From Xanthomonas chitinilytica (GTDB lineage Bacteria; Pseudomonadota; Gammaproteobacteria; Xanthomonadales; Xanthomonadaceae), in contig NZ_JAPCHY010000017.1 in assembly GCF_026107455.2 (NCBI RefSeq), positions 1 through 64,000 of the forward strand: a stretch of DNA of 64,000 bases, given 5' to 3'. This document shows, piece by piece, positions 21,744 through 32,053 of the stretch (position 1 is its first letter; every line of letters begins with the position of its first letter). The notes beneath the pieces are model-generated. The model had not been told where the DNA came from. It saw only the letters and a list, made by a program, of their open reading frames with translations, and made no database searches. Both the position numbers and the translations under genes were made by a program.

Positions 21744-23054
21744 CTACCACTCCGGCTCGCGCACCGGCAGCAGCGGGCGGATATGCGCGCCGTCGGCGCC
21801 TGCCGCCAGCTTCTCCGCCTCGGCGATCGGGATGTCCACCTGCAGCAGCCAACCGTCGTCGTCGGCCTGTTCGCTGCGGATCACCTCCAGCTGGTGCAGG
21901 CGCGCGCGCAGGCGCCCGGCCTCGGGCGGCAGGCGCAGCTCGCCGGTGACGTGCTGCAGGCCCAGGCGCTTGCCCAGCACCGACTGCAGCAGCTCCAGCC
22001 CGCGGCCATCGCGCGCGGAAATCCATACCCGCTCGCGGCGGGACGGATCGGGGATGCCGTCCTGCCCGTCGTGGCGCACTTCGGCGCCCTCGATGCGGTC
22101 GATCTTGTTGAACACCAGCAACTGCGGCAGCTCGCCCGCCCCCACCTCCTGCAGCACCTCGTCGACCTGGGCGATGCGTTCCTCGCGCAGCGGGTCGGCG
22201 GCATCGACCACGTGCAGCAGCAGGTCGGCCTCGCGCGCCTCGGACAGGGTGGAACGGAACGCCGCCACCAGTTCGTGCGGCAGGTCGCGGACGAAACCCA
22301 CGGTATCGGCCAGCACCACGCTGCCGCCGGGCAGCGCGATGCGCCGCACGGTCGGATCCAGCGTGGCGAACAGCTGGTCGGCGGCGTAGGCCTCGGCGCC
22401 GGTCAGGGCATTGAACAGGGTCGACTTGCCGGCGTTGGTGTAGCCCACCAGCGCCACCCGCGGCAGTTCGCTGCGCACCCGTGCGCGCCGCATCTGGGTG
22501 CGCTGCACTTCCACCTTCTCCAGCCGCTTCTGCAGCTGCTCCACCCGCTTCTGCAGCAGCCGGCGGTCGGTTTCCAGCTGGGTTTCGCCGGGACCGCGCA
22601 GGCCGATGGCACCGCCGCGCTGGCGCTCCAGGTGGGTCCAGCCGCGCACCAGCCGGGTGGCCAGGTGCCGCAGCTGCGCCAGTTCCACCTGCAGCTTGCC
22701 CTCGTGGCTGCGCGCACGCTGGGCGAAGATGTCCAGGATCAGGCCGGTGCGGTCGATCACCCGGCGCTCCAGGAAGCGCTCGAGGTTGCGCTCCTGCACC
22801 GGGGTGAGCGCGTGGTTGACCAGCACCAGGTCGGCGCCGGTGGCCTCGGCCGCCGCCTTCACTTCGTCGAGCTTGCCGCTGCCGATCAGGGTCGAGGGAC
22901 TGGGGCGGTCGATGCGCGCGGTGAGCGTGGCGGCGATGCTGGCGCCGGCCGAGCGCGCCAGGTCGCCGAACTCCTCCAGCACGTCCTCTTCCAGGCGGCC
23001 GGCATGGGGCTGAATCAGCAGCGCGTGCTCGCCCTTTTTCGAGCGGTCAAACAC
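21744..23054 (-). CDS. hflX: Ribosome-associated GTPase HflX
   Basis: 436 residues. N-terminal HflX domain, a helical linker, then the GTPase domain with G1 GYTNAGKST, G3 DTVGF and G4 NKID. HflX splits stalled ribosomes and is induced by heat in several bacteria. It starts 17 bp after the hfq stop codon on the same strand, forming the conserved miaA-hfq-hflX group. Confidence 0.96.
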   Translation of the reverse strand: MFDRSKKGEHALLIQPHAGRLEEDVLEEFGDLARSAGASIAATLTARIDRPSPSTLIGSGKLDEVKAAAEATGADLVLVNHALTPVQERNLERFLERRVIDRTGLILDIFAQRARSHEGKLQVELAQLRHLATRLVRGWTHLERQRGGAIGLRGPGETQLETDRRLLQKRVEQLQKRLEKVEVQRTQMRRARVRSELPRVALVGYTNAGKSTLFNALTGAEAYAADQLFATLDPTVRRIALPGGSVVLADTVGFVRDLPHELVAAFRSTLSEAREADLLLHVVDAADPLREERIAQVDEVLQEVGAGELPQLLVFNKIDRIEGAEVRHDGQDGIPDPSRRERVWISARDGRGLELLQSVLGKRLGLQHVTGELRLPPEAGRLRARLHQLEVIRSEQADDDGWLLQVDIPIAEAEKLAAGADGAHIRPLLPVREPEW

Positions 23055-23071
23055 GCGCCGTCACTCCGGGA

Positions 23072-23347
23072 TCATTCGACGTCGTCATCGCCCGCCGGGC
23101 CGCCTTCGTTCGACTGCACATAGCCGCCGCCCGGCCCCACGCGCACGTTGCGCGCCGGCACCACGGTGGAAATCGCATGTTTGTAGACCATCTGGCTGAC
23201 GGTATTGCGCAGCAGCACCACGAACTGGTCGAACGATTCGATCGTGCCCTGCAGCTTGATGCCGTTGACCAGGTACACCGACACCGGTACGCGTTCCCGG
23301 CGCAGCGCGTTCAGGAAAGGATCCTGCAAAGATTGCCCCTTGGACAT
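23072..23347 (-). CDS. hfq: RNA chaperone Hfq
   Basis: 91 residues. The Sm core is complete: [35 protein letters not shown], and the Sm2 segment [10 protein letters not shown]. The hexamer pairs small RNAs with mRNAs. The C-terminal tail is short and acidic ([10 protein letters not shown]). The start ATG follows CGAGGAGTGTGTG. A 104-bp gap to miaA leaves room for its own promoter. Confidence 0.99.
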   Translation of the reverse strand: MSKGQSLQDPFLNALRRERVPVSVYLVNGIKLQGTIESFDQFVVLLRNTVSQMVYKHAISTVVPARNVRVGPGGGYVQSNEGGPAGDDDVE

Positions 23348-23451
23348 CACACACTCCTCGTTATTGTTCTTATGGGTCCGGGCGTTCACAGCCTTCCCCA
23401 GCCGGCCCGGAACCGTCGATGTTACACGGGGCAGGCCCGACCGGCATTGCC

Positions 23452-24405
23452 TCAACGGCCGGTAAAGGCCGAAACCGCCTGCTGCAGGCGGGCACCATCG
23501 ACGGCCGGGTCGAACCAGCGCACATCCAGTTCGCCGCGCAGCCAGGTCAACTGGCGCTTGGCCAGCTGGCGGGTGGCGAAGATGGCGCGGTCGCGGAACT
23601 CCGTCGCGCTGCCCTCGCCGTCCAGGTGCAACCATGCCTGGCGGTAGCCGACCGCGCGGATGGCCGGCAGATCCAGCGGGTTGGGCACTGCCGCCATCGC
23701 GGGCAAGGCCCGCAGCCGCCGCACTTCGTCCAGGAAGCCCTGTTCCAGCATCGCATCGAAGCGCGCCTCGATGCGCCGGTGCAGCACCGCGCGCTCGGCC
23801 GGCGCCAGCACCAGCTTCAGCACCCGCGCCGGCAGCCGCTCCACCCCCGGCATGGCCTGCCACTGGCTGATCGGCCGGCCGCTGAGGCGGTATACCTCCA
23901 GCGCCCGCTGGATGCGTTGCGGATCGGTGGCATGGATGCGCGCGGCCGCTGCCGGGTCGACCGCCGCCAACTGGGCGTGCAACGCCGCCCAGCCCTCCTG
24001 CGCGGCCTCGGCGGCGATGGCCGCGCGCACCGCCGGGTCGGCCTCGGGCATCGGCGACAACCCGCGCAGCAGCGCACGGAAGTACAGCCCGGTGCCGCCG
24101 GCCAGGATCGGCATGCGGCCGCGGGCGACGATGCCGCGCACCGCGGCGGCGGCATCGGCGGCGAACTCGGCCGCCGAATAGGCCTGCCACGGATCGCGCA
24201 GGTCCAGCAGGTGGTGCGGTACGCGCGCGCGTTCGGCGGCATCCGGCTTGGCCGCGCCGACGTCCAGGCCGCGGTAGACCAGCGCCGAGTCGACGCTGAC
24301 GATCTCGCCGTCCAGCCGTTCGGCCAGTTCGATCGCCGCGGCGGTCTTGCCCGATGCGGTCGGCCCCATCAGCGCGATGGCCAGCGGGCGGGTATCGGCC
24401 GGCAT
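23452..24405 (-). CDS. miaA: tRNA dimethylallyltransferase
   Basis: 317 residues. It adds the isopentenyl group to A37 of tRNAs reading UNN codons. Walker A GPTASGKT near residue 14, the substrate segment [16 protein letters not shown], and [13 protein letters not shown] are present. The ATG overlaps the folP stop by one base (TGATG), so folP and miaA are probably translated together. Confidence 0.97.
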   Translation of the reverse strand: MPADTRPLAIALMGPTASGKTAAAIELAERLDGEIVSVDSALVYRGLDVGAAKPDAAERARVPHHLLDLRDPWQAYSAAEFAADAAAAVRGIVARGRMPILAGGTGLYFRALLRGLSPMPEADPAVRAAIAAEAAQEGWAALHAQLAAVDPAAAARIHATDPQRIQRALEVYRLSGRPISQWQAMPGVERLPARVLKLVLAPAERAVLHRRIEARFDAMLEQGFLDEVRRLRALPAMAAVPNPLDLPAIRAVGYRQAWLHLDGEGSATEFRDRAIFATRQLAKRQLTWLRGELDVRWFDPAVDGARLQQAVSAFTGR

Positions 24406-25304
24406 CAGTCCTCGTCCGGCCAGCGCGGCGCGGCAGGCGCTTCGTTCCGGCGCGGCGCCGGCACCGCTGCCACTGCGGCCCACACCTTCAGCGCGTCGGC
24501 CGTGGCCGCCACGTCGTGAACCCGCAGCAGCAGGGCGCCGCGCTGGGCGGCGACCAGGTGCGCCGCCACCGAGCCATGTACGCGCTGGTCGGGCACCTCG
24601 CGCCCGGTCAGTTCGCCGATGCTGCGCTTGCGCGACAGGCCGGCCAGCATCGGCACGCCCAGGTCGAGGAAGCGCGACGAACGCGCCAGCAGGGTCATGT
24701 TGTGATCGGTGGTCTTGCCGAAGCCATAGCCCGGGTCGATCACCAGGTGCTTCTTCGGGATCCCGGCCATCTCGGCGGCGAAGATGCGTTCGGCCAGGAA
24801 GCGATGTACGTCGGCGACCACGTCGTCGTAGTGCGGCGCCTGCTGCATCGTCCCCGGCTCGCCCAGCATGTGCATCAGCACCACCGGCACGCCCAGTTCG
24901 GCAGCGGTGGCCAGCGCCCCGGGCTGGCGCAGGGCGTGGATGTCGTTGACCATGCCGGCGCCGGCCGCCACCGCCGCGCGCATCACTTCCGGCTTGAAGG
25001 TATCGACGCTGATCGGCACCGCGGTTTCCTTCGCCAGCCGCTCGATCACCGGCAGCACCCGCCGCAGCTCCTCTTCCAGCGGCACCGGCTCGCTGCCCGG
25101 GCGGGTGGACTCGCCGCCGACATCGAGGATGTCCGCGCCCTCCTCCACCAGCTTCAGGCCATGCGCCACCGCCGCGTCCAGCGTGTCGTGACGGCCGCCG
25201 TCGGAAAAGGAATCCGGGGTGACGTTGACGATGCCCATGATCCGCGGACGATCCAGGCGCAGGGCACGGCCGCCGCAATCGAGCTGGGGAAAGGTATCGA
25301 ACAT
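24405..25304 (-). CDS. folP: Dihydropteroate synthase
   Basis: 299 residues, TIM barrel. It joins pABA to the pterin pyrophosphate in folate synthesis and is the sulfonamide target. Signatures: [26 protein letters not shown], and the C-terminal [17 protein letters not shown] at 25316 in the same frame could add four residues; neither start has a strong ribosome site. In E. coli folP follows ftsH; here two small genes are placed between them. Confidence 0.96.
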   Translation of the reverse strand: MFDTFPQLDCGGRALRLDRPRIMGIVNVTPDSFSDGGRHDTLDAAVAHGLKLVEEGADILDVGGESTRPGSEPVPLEEELRRVLPVIERLAKETAVPISVDTFKPEVMRAAVAAGAGMVNDIHALRQPGALATAAELGVPVVLMHMLGEPGTMQQAPHYDDVVADVHRFLAERIFAAEMAGIPKKHLVIDPGYGFGKTTDHNMTLLARSSRFLDLGVPMLAGLSRKRSIGELTGREVPDQRVHGSVAAHLVAAQRGALLLRVHDVAATADALKVWAAVAAVPAPRRNEAPAAPRWPDED

Positions 25305-25361
25305 GGGCAGATCCACGGAATACGCCAGCGCATAGTTTACGCCGGCGTGCCAGGCCAGCCG

Positions 25362-25865
25362 TCAGATATCGCCGAGACGGGCTCCATCGACCGGATTGCC
25401 CAACCAGGCAGCCAGGTCGCTACCGATCGCATTGACGGTACGTTCGAGCACATCGCACGACCCTTTGAAACCGGCGAAAGCCCCGCCGCGCGAGATGCGT
25501 CGTGCAGTCACCGTGGCGACCTGCTGGCCGTCCTGCAACAGCACGCCGCGTACGGCGGCCGACTTGAAATGACCCATGAAAGCATTGCCGGCGCTCTGGG
25601 CCTCGACCAGCTCCAGCTTCAGCACGCGGCCATTGGCATCTGCATCCGGTTCGGTGCCGAACACGATGGTGTTGCCATGCGCCGGGGCATTCCTGCCCAA
25701 TGAACTTGCCAGCTGCGTGCCGATGCGGCACTCGGCCTTGATGTTCTCGGCGATGATCGATGATTCCGAATACGGCACCGGATCCTGCGCATGGATCTCG
25801 GCTGCCATCGACGGCAAGGCACAACACAGCAGCGCGGCAACAGCGGCGCGCATCGAATGACGCAT
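25362..25865 (-). CDS. Small exported protein of unknown function
   Basis: 167 residues. A clear signal peptide ([23 protein letters not shown], cleavage after about residue 22) and a GGGGGA ribosome site before the ATG. The mature part has two cysteines (in KAECRIGT and KGSCDVLER), as in periplasmic disulfide proteins, and a regular alternation typical of a beta-rich domain. I do not recognise the family. It lies between folP and a small membrane protein on the same strand. Confidence 0.8.
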   Translation of the reverse strand: MRHSMRAAVAALLCCALPSMAAEIHAQDPVPYSESSIIAENIKAECRIGTQLASSLGRNAPAHGNTIVFGTEPDADANGRVLKLELVEAQSAGNAFMGHFKSAAVRGVLLQDGQQVATVTARRISRGGAFAGFKGSCDVLERTVNAIGSDLAAWLGNPVDGARLGDI

Positions 25866-25977
25866 GAATTCCCCCTGGAATGGTGAGTGCGACCGGCACC
25901 CCCGGTCATGCCCCGCCATGCGGCATGGCAGGGGCCGGTGCATCGTGCCGACACCCGCACCTGCATGCAAGCATCCT

Positions 25978-26160
25978 TCAGCGCCGCCGCTGGCGTTCCA
26001 CGTACAGCGTCTTGGCCACGCTCAGCACGATGCCGACGACGATGCCCACGCCCGCACCCAGCATCAGCTTGCCGGTGGTCAGCCCGACCGCGGCGCCGAT
26101 CACCGTGGCGATCACCATCTCGGTGGTGTGCGAAACGGGCTGGGGCGGTGGCGTGGACAT
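25978..26160 (-). CDS. 60-residue membrane protein with two predicted helices
   Basis: Short protein with a Pro-rich N-terminus, two hydrophobic stretches rich in Gly and Ala (MVIATVIGAAVGLTTG and MLGAGVGIVVGIVLSV), and a basic end VERQRRR. The ATG is preceded by CGGAG at a normal distance. The Gly-rich helices resemble glycine-zipper proteins. No function can be assigned. It follows ftsH after a terminator. Confidence 0.65.
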   Translation of the reverse strand: MSTPPPQPVSHTTEMVIATVIGAAVGLTTGKLMLGAGVGIVVGIVLSVAKTLYVERQRRR

Positions 26161-26246
26161 GACGGACTCCGGGAGGAAAACGGGGATGGAAGCGGCATTG
26201 TCGCCCGGCGCAGGCACGGGATACGGGTTCGACGGGGGCGGAAACG

Positions 26247-26274
26247 GCGAAGGCCGGGTCGCCCCGGCCTTCGC
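26247..26274 (-). terminator. ftsH terminator
   Basis: A perfect 12-bp stem (26247-26258 with 26263-26274) and four-base loop, 20 bp after the ftsH stop codon, with a short GTTTCC tail on the minus strand. Confidence 0.7.
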
Positions 26275-26293
26275 GCATCGCGTTACGGCGACC

Positions 26294-28237
<1,944 letters not shown>

Positions 28238-28281
28238 TGACTCCGGTGTCCCTCTTTACAGGTGCGTGTTTCGTATGGAGC

Positions 28282-28911
28282 TTACTTGATCTGCGCGCGC
28301 TTGCCCTGACCGAGGGCATAGACTTCCGGCGAACGCTTGCGCGAGGCCGCCGGCTTGCGGATCAGGACCTTCTCGTAGCGGCGCCGCAACTCGCGCACGT
28401 ATTCATCGAAGCCGACGCCCTGGAACAGCTTGATCAGGAACGCCCCACCCGGCTTGAGATGGTTGTCGGCGAAGTCCATCGCCAGTTCCGCCAGGTGCAT
28501 CATCCGCGGCTGGTCGACCGCGTCCATGCCACTTTTATTGGGGGCCATATCCGACAGCACAAGGTCCACCGGCTGTTCGCCGAGCATCGCTTCGAACTGG
28601 GATAGGACGGTTTCTTCCCTGAAGTCACCGTGAAGGAACTCCACGCCGGCCAGCGGCGGCATCTCCAGGATGTCCAGCGCCAGCACCCGGCCGCGATCGC
28701 CCAGCGACTTGCGCACCTGCTGCGACCAGCCGCCGGGGGCCGCGCCCAGGTCGACCACCACCATGCCCGGCTTCAGCAGCCGGTCGCGTTCGAGCAGCTC
28801 CTCGAGCTTGTAGGCCGCGCGCGAACGCATCCCCTCGGACTGGGCTTTCTTGACGTAGGGATCGGCGAAATGCTCGCGTAGCCAGCGCTGGCTGCTCTTG
28901 CTGCGGGACAT
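28282..28911 (-). CDS. rlmE: 23S rRNA 2'-O-ribose U2552 methyltransferase
   Basis: 209 residues, Rossmann methyltransferase. SAM-binding motif VVDLGAAPGGWSQ and catalytic lysine/aspartate segments (SDMAPNKSG, GGAFLIKLFQG) are present. It methylates U2552 in the A loop of 23S rRNA late in ribosome assembly. The start is the ATG at 28911. It is divergent from yhbY, as in E. coli, and upstream of ftsH. Confidence 0.97.
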   Translation of the reverse strand: MSRSKSSQRWLREHFADPYVKKAQSEGMRSRAAYKLEELLERDRLLKPGMVVVDLGAAPGGWSQQVRKSLGDRGRVLALDILEMPPLAGVEFLHGDFREETVLSQFEAMLGEQPVDLVLSDMAPNKSGMDAVDQPRMMHLAELAMDFADNHLKPGGAFLIKLFQGVGFDEYVRELRRRYEKVLIRKPAASRKRSPEVYALGQGKRAQIK

Positions 28912-28975
28912 CGGAATGGGGCCTGGGTGGGCGCCCATGATACCCTGAACCCCCTTTGTTACCGCCTATTCCTGC

Positions 28976-29281
28976 ATGTCCATCGTCTTGACCCCGGCCC
29001 AGACCCGTTTCCTGCGCGGCCAGGCGCACGATCTCAAAGCACTGCTGCAGATCGGCGGCAAGGGAGTAACCCCGGCTTTCCTGGCCGAACTGGACGAAGT
29101 GCTGGAACGCCACGAGCTGGTCAAGGTCAAGGTCGGTGCCGAGGACCGCGATGCCCGCGACGCCATGATCGCCTCGCTGGCGCAGGATTCGGGCAGCGCG
29201 CTGGTGCAGCGCATCGGCCACGTGGCCGTGCTGTACCGCCCCAGCCGGGAAAAGCGCCAGATCGTGCTGCCGCGCGGTTGA
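28976..29281 (+). CDS. yhbY: CRM-domain RNA-binding protein YhbY
   Basis: 101 residues forming one CRM domain with the GKGG-like loop QIGGKGVTP and a C-terminal GHVAVLYRPS. YhbY associates with precursors of the 50S subunit. The 64 bp between it and rlmE must hold both promoters. Confidence 0.93.
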   Translation: MSIVLTPAQTRFLRGQAHDLKALLQIGGKGVTPAFLAELDEVLERHELVKVKVGAEDRDARDAMIASLAQDSGSALVQRIGHVAVLYRPSREKRQIVLPRG

Positions 29282-29300
29282 GCCGACGCCGGAGGTCCCG

Positions 29301-29687
29301 ATGCAACTGAGCCAGGAACTGCCCGACTACAGCTATACCCTGCGTGCCGCCGACGGCGGCATGGCCCGGGTGAACGAGCGCACCCTGACCGAGAGCTTCA
29401 TCCTCACCCCCGACACGCTGGTCGAACAATGGCCGGTGCGGGCGATCTCGGAACTGACCCCCGACCACCTGCAGCCGCTGCTGGCGCTGAACCCGGCGCT
29501 GGTGCTGCTGGGGACCGGCGAGCGCCAGGTATTCCCGCCGGCCGCGGTCATGGCCACCTGCCTGACCCGCGGCATCGGCATCGAGGTGATGACCAACGCC
29601 GCCGCCGCACGCACCTACAACGTGCTGGCCAGCGAAGGCCGACGGGTGGTGGTGGCGCTGCTGCTGGACGCGACGACAGCCCCCTGA
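29301..29687 (+). CDS. Mth938-like domain protein
   Basis: 128 residues of the Mth938/NDUFAF3-like family (DUF498), recognised by ALVLLGTGERQVFPPAAVMATCLTRGIGIEVM and TYNVLASEGRRVVVALLLD, of which short parts are cited. Family members are small alpha/beta proteins of unclear bacterial role; the mitochondrial relative helps complex I assembly. It follows yhbY after 19 bp and may be in its operon. Confidence 0.88.
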   Translation: MQLSQELPDYSYTLRAADGGMARVNERTLTESFILTPDTLVEQWPVRAISELTPDHLQPLLALNPALVLLGTGERQVFPPAAVMATCLTRGIGIEVMTNAAAARTYNVLASEGRRVVVALLLDATTAP

Positions 29688-29700
29688 CCCGCCACGGGAC

Positions 29701-29728
29701 GAGGGTACCGCCGGATGGCGGCACCCTC
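29701..29728. terminator. Bidirectional hairpin between the Mth938-like and GH16 genes
   Basis: A 12-bp stem with one mismatch (29701-29712 with 29717-29728) and loop GGAT between two convergent genes. No T tract on either side. Confidence 0.5.
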
Positions 29729-29744
29729 CTCCGCAGCGCCGGGC

Positions 29745-31169
29745 TCAGAGGCGCGTGATCCTGATCCAGTTGATGTTCCAGCCGCCCTGCGCGGCATAGA
29801 TGCCGAGGTTGTAGGTGCCAGCCGCCACATTCACGGTATGCGACACCGTGCTCCAGTTCTGCCAGCCGCCGGTCGCCGGCACCTGCACCTGGCCCAGCAG
29901 GATGCCGCCAGCGTTCAGGTCCAGCGACAGCGCCCCGCCCGAGGGGCTGGCCACGCGGTACTCGACCCGGTAGTTGCCGCTGGCCGGGAAGGTGACGTTG
30001 TTGTAGGCCATCCAGTCGCCCTGGTCGATCCAGCCCACGTTCAGCCCGCCTTCCGAGCAGGGCTCGGTCTGCACGCCCTGCTGCGCGCTGAAGTTCTCGG
30101 CCTGCAGCGTGAGCGACCAAGGCTGCGAGAACCGGGACACCACGAGCGAGGAGGCGCGATCGTTGAAACCGTCGGCGACCAGGCAGGAGGTGTCCGCGCT
30201 CTTGGTCACGCTTGCGCCACCGAAATTGTCGTGCTCGTAGAAGGTGACCTGGTAGCCGGCATTGACCCGGAGCGAGGAAATGTCGTCGTTGGCGATTCCC
30301 CTGGCCTGCAACTGCGAAAGCGTGTAGTTCCCCTCGGGCAGCGCGACGGCATAGCCGCCGTAGTTGCAGTCCTTGTAGACGGTGGCCACGCCGCTGCCGC
30401 CACCGCCGGCAGGCGAATACACGCGCACGTAGTCGACATGCACCTTCGCCGGCAGCTGGCTTTCGTCGACGTTGAAGCCCGGCCAGTTGCCGCCGATGGC
30501 GAAATTGAGCAGCAGGAAGAAGTCGCCGTGGAATTCCTCGGTGCCGTTGACGCCGCCCTGGATGTTGGCCTCGTGGAACTTGTTGCCGTCGACGTACCAG
30601 CGGATGGCGTTGGCGTCCCATTCCACCGCGTACACGTGCCAGTCCTGCACGTTCACCGGCGTGCTGCCGCCGTACTGCGCGTAGTTGCCGTTGTGGTCGC
30701 GCCAGTGAATGGTGCCGTGGGTCCGGCCCTCGGTATTGACGTGCTCCATGACGTCGATCTCGCCCGAGGCGGGCCAGCCGACCTGCGGCAGGTTCGCGCC
30801 CAGCATCCAGAACGCCGGCCAGGCGCCCGCGAACGCCGGCAACCGCATGCGCGCCTCGATCCGGCCGTACTTGAACGTCTTGCGGCCCTGGGTCTTCATC
30901 CGCGCCGAGGTATAGCGGAACCCGCCGAAGTCCTCGCGCCTGGCGGTGATCACCAGTGCGTTGTTCTCGATGGAAGCGTTCTCGCGCCGGTAGTACTGCA
31001 GTTCGTTGTTGCCCCAGCCGCCGCTGCCGTTGCCGGTCTCGAACACCCAGTCCGGTCCGATCGATCCGTTGAATTCGTCGCTCCAGACCAGTTGCCAGTT
31101 CTGCGCCCATGCGCTGCCGGCAAACAGCGAAACGACCAGGAACACCATGCACTTCGAACGAAATTTCAT
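29745..31169 (-). CDS. Secreted GH16 beta-glucanase with beta/gamma-crystallin and CBM6 modules
   Basis: 474 residues. Signal peptide 1-22. GH16 domain about 24-252 with catalytic GEIDVME (nucleophile E137, D139, acid/base E142) as in bacterial beta-1,3-glucanases. After a GGGGSG linker, residues 262-347 form a beta/gamma-crystallin domain: two Greek-key halves, each with an intact calcium clamp of the form N/D-N/D-X-X-S/T-S (NDDISS at 294, NDRASS at 336). A CBM6 follows from about 354 to the end (LQAENFS, GWIDQGDWMAYN). Lysobacter GH16/CBM6 enzymes attack fungal walls; a similar role is likely. The crystallin insert is uncommon. It is a single gene, convergent to yhbY. Confidence 0.93.
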   Translation of the reverse strand: MKFRSKCMVFLVVSLFAGSAWAQNWQLVWSDEFNGSIGPDWVFETGNGSGGWGNNELQYYRRENASIENNALVITARREDFGGFRYTSARMKTQGRKTFKYGRIEARMRLPAFAGAWPAFWMLGANLPQVGWPASGEIDVMEHVNTEGRTHGTIHWRDHNGNYAQYGGSTPVNVQDWHVYAVEWDANAIRWYVDGNKFHEANIQGGVNGTEEFHGDFFLLLNFAIGGNWPGFNVDESQLPAKVHVDYVRVYSPAGGGGSGVATVYKDCNYGGYAVALPEGNYTLSQLQARGIANDDISSLRVNAGYQVTFYEHDNFGGASVTKSADTSCLVADGFNDRASSLVVSRFSQPWSLTLQAENFSAQQGVQTEPCSEGGLNVGWIDQGDWMAYNNVTFPASGNYRVEYRVASPSGGALSLDLNAGGILLGQVQVPATGGWQNWSTVSHTVNVAAGTYNLGIYAAQGGWNINWIRITRL

Positions 31170-31503
31170 GGTCCCGCCTCATTGTGGTTAGGGGTGGATT
31201 TGATGGAAACGGCGCAGGCGCACGCGCGGCACGCACGCCCCTCGAAGGGCGCGCAATGCTCGTCGTCGTCTTCGCCGCCGCTCCGGCGCCTCTCCCCCTG
31301 TCCCGCGATGCCGGAACGCCCGCATGCTATAGCCGGTGCGTTTGCCGCTGCAAAAGAAGTTGCAAGGGCAACCGACTCCGCGACGATGGCCGGGCGTCGC
31401 GCATCGGCAGGAGGAAGATCCGGAGGTCCATCGCGGTGCCTGGACAGCGCACCGTGTGCGGCGCCCGATGACGCTTCCACCCACCATTTCGTGACAGACA
31501 TCG

Positions 31504-31570
31504 CATATTGGGTCGCTACGACTGCAAGTCGACCGGTTTGCCGTCATGGCGTGCGGGCCGGCGGCGCCCC
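31504..31570 (-). repeat. Degenerate outermost copy of the nlpD 3' tail
   Basis: Aligns to the first 65 bp of the 151-bp units downstream of nlpD at roughly 70 percent identity. On the minus strand it still spells H-D-G-K-P-V-D where nlpD has Y-N-G-K-P-V-D, before losing the rest of the tail. A REP pair (31593-31649) lies between this copy and the next, so the copy was probably displaced by an insertion. Confidence 0.6.
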
Positions 31571-31592
31571 CGGGCAGCCGGTGCCCACCGGT

Positions 31593-31649
31593 CGCGACTG
31601 ACGTCGCTCCTACAAGACGCGGATGTCGCAGGAGCGACGCCAGTCGCGA
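31593..31649. repeat. REP pair (BIME) of the same family as 10541-10814
   Basis: The left arm (31593-31614) is identical to the 22-bp arm at 10719-10740. The right arm (31628-31649) is an imperfect inverted partner, with a 13-bp spacer, and continues into a tail like that of the other copies (GCTTTTCGAACAGG, then CTCGGGAAT). Such elements are moved by RAYT transposases, none of which is in the window. Confidence 0.85.
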
Positions 31650-31701
31650 GCTTTTCGAACAGGCTCGGGAATGCACTCCCCGCGAGTGGGTGGCGAACCT
31701 T

Positions 31702-32053
31702 ACTTCTTCGGCAGGTACAACAGCGGGTCCACCGGCTTGCCGTTGTAGCGGGCGAGCCGGCGCCGCTTACGGTCCACCGGACCGTGGCGCCGGTGAGCGC
31801 CCGGCGCGCTGCGCCGGGCCGGAGATCCGCACGTCACGCCACGACGATGCTCACTTCTTCGGCAGGTACAACAATGGATCGACCGGCTTGCCGTTGTAGC
31901 GGGCGAGCCGGCGCCGCTTGCGGTCCACCGGACCGTGGCGCCGGTGAGCGCCCGGCGCGCTGCGCCGGGCCGGAGATCCGCACGTCACGCCACGACGATG
32001 TTCACTTCTTCGGCAGGTACAACAACGGATCGACCGGCTTGCCGTTGTAGCGG
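31702..32053 (-). repeat. Tandem 151-bp units, each ending with the 3' tail of nlpD
   Basis: Two full units (31702-31852 and 31853-32003) and the start of a third (32004-32053), which is the real end of nlpD. Each begins, on the minus strand, with the codons Y-N-G-K-P-V-D-P-L-L-Y-L-P-K-K and a stop, followed by about 100 bp with a 9-bp hairpin (31799-31819 and 31950-31970). The noncoding parts of units 1 and 2 differ at about two sites, but the tails differ at four sites in four successive codons, all synonymous. The region from 31170 to 32001 has no gene otherwise. Confidence 0.93.

Noticed and set aside
18690..23123. A 1477-codon open frame on the plus strand across pncC, the TonB receptor and hflX
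   Set aside because: It is antisense to well-recognised genes, has a composition typical of GC-rich shadow frames (many Gln, Arg, Val, Ala, Gly), and no domain can be recognised.
31702..32003. Whether the 151-bp units are an insertion sequence or integron cassette array
   Set aside because: No transposase or integrase, no terminal inverted repeats or attC-like sites, and each unit begins exactly with the nlpD tail.
31508..32050. A plus-strand frame encoding a protein with three near-identical repeats
   Set aside because: The repeats come from the tandem 151-bp units, which are explained by the minus-strand nlpD tail. There is no ribosome site, and the peptide has no recognisable domain.
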